A stretch of 7,268 nucleotides of DNA from Patescibacteria group bacterium (GTDB lineage Bacteria; Patescibacteriota; Minisyncoccia; Phycocordibacterales; UBA2100). Positions 6,148 through 7,268 of the stretch are shown here, in pieces. Positions within the stretch are counted from its first letter, which is position 1; each line of letters starts with the position of its first letter. The stretch covers positions 1 to 7,268 of the forward strand of contig WFWK01000019.1 of the NCBI GenBank assembly GCA_015491135.1, written 5' to 3'. The notes below the pieces were generated by a model. That model did no database searches. It was not told the origin of the DNA and saw nothing but the letters and a program-made list of their open reading frames with translations. A program made the position numbers and the translations under genes.

Positions 6148-7268
6148 ATGTCTTTGTTTAAATACACAGCAGTTGACAAAGATGGAAAGAGTAAGTCAGG
6201 GGTGGTTGAAGCCGTATCAAAGGATGTTGCTATCTCAGCATTACAAAGAAGAGGGCTTATAGTCTCATCAATTTCAGATGCTGAACAAAGCGATTCCCTA
6301 CTTGAGATACAACTTGATATTTTCAACAGAATCAAGCCTAAAGATATTGTTATTCTTTCTCAGCAAATCACCACTTTGTTTGAGGCTCAGGTTTCAGCTT
6401 TGAGAGTCTTTAGAATGCTGGCGGCCGAGACTGAAAACCCGGCTTTAAAGAAAATATTGTTTGAAATATCGACAGATATACAAAGCGGGTCAACTATTTC
6501 ATCGGCCTTGGCAAAGCATCCGAAAGTTTTCTCTGATTTTTATGTAAACATGGTTAAAGCCGGAGAAGAAACCGGGCGCCTTGATGAGGCTTTCACTTTC
6601 CTGGCCGACTACATTGACAGAACCTATGAAGTATCCAGCAAGGCAAGGAACGCTTTGATATACCCAGCTTTTGTTATTGCAACTTTTATTGGGGTTATGG
6701 TCTTGATGCTTACATCGGTTATCCCTAAACTTACTCAAATTCTTGAAGATTCCGGTACTGAAGTGCCGGTTTATACAAAAATTGTAATGACATTGAGCGA
6801 TTTTCTCTCTAAAAACATGATTTTCATTGGAACAGGTCTATTGGTGTCAGCTTATTTTGCATACAAATATGCAAGAACCCCAGAAGGAAGCAGATATGTT
6901 TCCGAGTTAAAAATGAAAATTCCGTATGTCGGAGGTTTGTACAGAAAACTTTACATGTCTCGTGTTGCAGACAGTTTGAGCACCACTTTATCAAGTGGGA
7001 TTCAGCTTGTGCGCGGAGCGGAAATAGCAGCTTCTGTGGTTGGTGATCCTAATTATGCAAGGGTTCTCAAGAATGTTTCAAAAGATATCCAAACCGGAAA
7101 GAGTATGTCGGAGTCTTTGAGAGCATACAACATGTTTCCGGGTATTTTTGTTGCTATGGTAAAAGTTGGTGAAGAGTCCGGTAACTTGGCAGAAATATTG
7201 AAAACATTGGCCAAATTCTACAGAAGGGAAGTACAAAATGCTGTAGATACATTAGTATCGCTTATTGA
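6148..7268 (+). CDS. pilC: PilC, type IV pilus inner-membrane platform protein (3' end missing)
   Basis: PilC (GspF family) is the polytopic membrane protein on which PilB and PilT act and from which the pilin is assembled. The open frame begins with ATG one base after the pilT stop and stays open to the window end, giving 373 codons plus two bases. Full-length members are about 400 residues, so only a short C-terminus, including the last membrane segment, is missing. Visible are the N-terminal MSLFKYTAVDKDGK, a first T2SF domain (about 68-191) with GEETGRL (139-145), membrane segments at about 171-193 and 223-241, and a second T2SF domain from about 270 with GEESGNL (341-347). The two glycine-rich motifs are the internal duplication typical of this family. 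There is no clear Shine-Dalgarno sequence before the ATG, so coupling to pilT is likely. Confidence 0.95.
   Translation, partial: MSLFKYTAVDKDGKSKSGVVEAVSKDVAISALQRRGLIVSSISDAEQSDSLLEIQLDIFNRIKPKDIVILSQQITTLFEAQVSALRVFRMLAAETENPALKKILFEISTDIQSGSTISSALAKHPKVFSDFYVNMVKAGEETGRLDEAFTFLADYIDRTYEVSSKARNALIYPAFVIATFIGVMVLMLTSVIPKLTQILEDSGTEVPVYTKIVMTLSDFLSKNMIFIGTGLLVSAYFAYKYARTPEGSRYVSELKMKIPYVGGLYRKLYMSRVADSLSTTLSSGIQLVRGAEIAASVVGDPNYARVLKNVSKDIQTGKSMSESLRAYNMFPGIFVAMVKVGEESGNLAEILKTLAKFYRREVQNAVDTLVSLI

Noticed and set aside
1..7268. Alternative genetic code (UGA read as glycine or tryptophan)
   Set aside because: pilN and pilB both end sensibly at TGA at ATGA overlaps with the next genes, and no gene needs an in-frame TGA to be read through.

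Overview
This window is a compact inner-membrane type IV pilus (T4P) locus, all on the + strand: pilM (5' end cut off), pilN, pilO, a small pilP-like gene, pilB, a single-domain response regulator, pilT and pilC (3' end cut off). The host is probably a bacterium of the Candidate Phyla Radiation (Patescibacteria, Parcubacteria/Microgenomates-like). The evidence is the moderately AT-rich base composition, the divergent but recognisable pilus proteins, a PilP reduced to about 105 residues, no secretin (PilQ) in the visible part, and a CheY-like protein placed between the two pilus ATPases. TGA is used as a stop (pilN, pilB), so the UGA-glycine code of Gracilibacteria/Absconditabacteria does not apply. 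The lineage call is an inference from protein style and gene order, not from a phylogenetic marker.

Layout: positions 1-1087 hold pilM, followed by an 83-bp gap with a promoter-like sequence. Positions 1171-4979 form a tight cluster pilN-pilO-pilP-like-pilB-response regulator. Two of its junctions are ATGA stop/start overlaps (pilN/pilO and pilB/response regulator) and the other two gaps are 3 and 19 bp. A 105-bp gap (4980-5084) carries a second promoter-like sequence, then pilT, a 1-bp gap, and pilC running off the right edge. No stretch over 300 bp lacks a gene. I see no RNA genes, mobile elements, CRISPR arrays or strong hairpin terminators.

How it works together: PilM (cytoplasmic, actin-like), PilN and PilO (bitopic membrane proteins) and the PilP-like protein should form the alignment complex around the platform protein PilC. 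PilB would drive pilus extension and PilT retraction. The response regulator, translationally coupled to pilB, is a good candidate for coupling a signal to the motors. No kinase, prepilin or prepilin peptidase lies in the window.

The most interesting non-coding signal is that both intergenic gaps carry an extended -10 element (TGT followed by TAAGAT or TATAAT) only 6-7 nt before the ATG, which predicts leaderless mRNAs for pilN and pilT. No start in the window has a convincing Shine-Dalgarno sequence. Overall this is a recognisable system with some lineage-specific twists, not a clearly new one.
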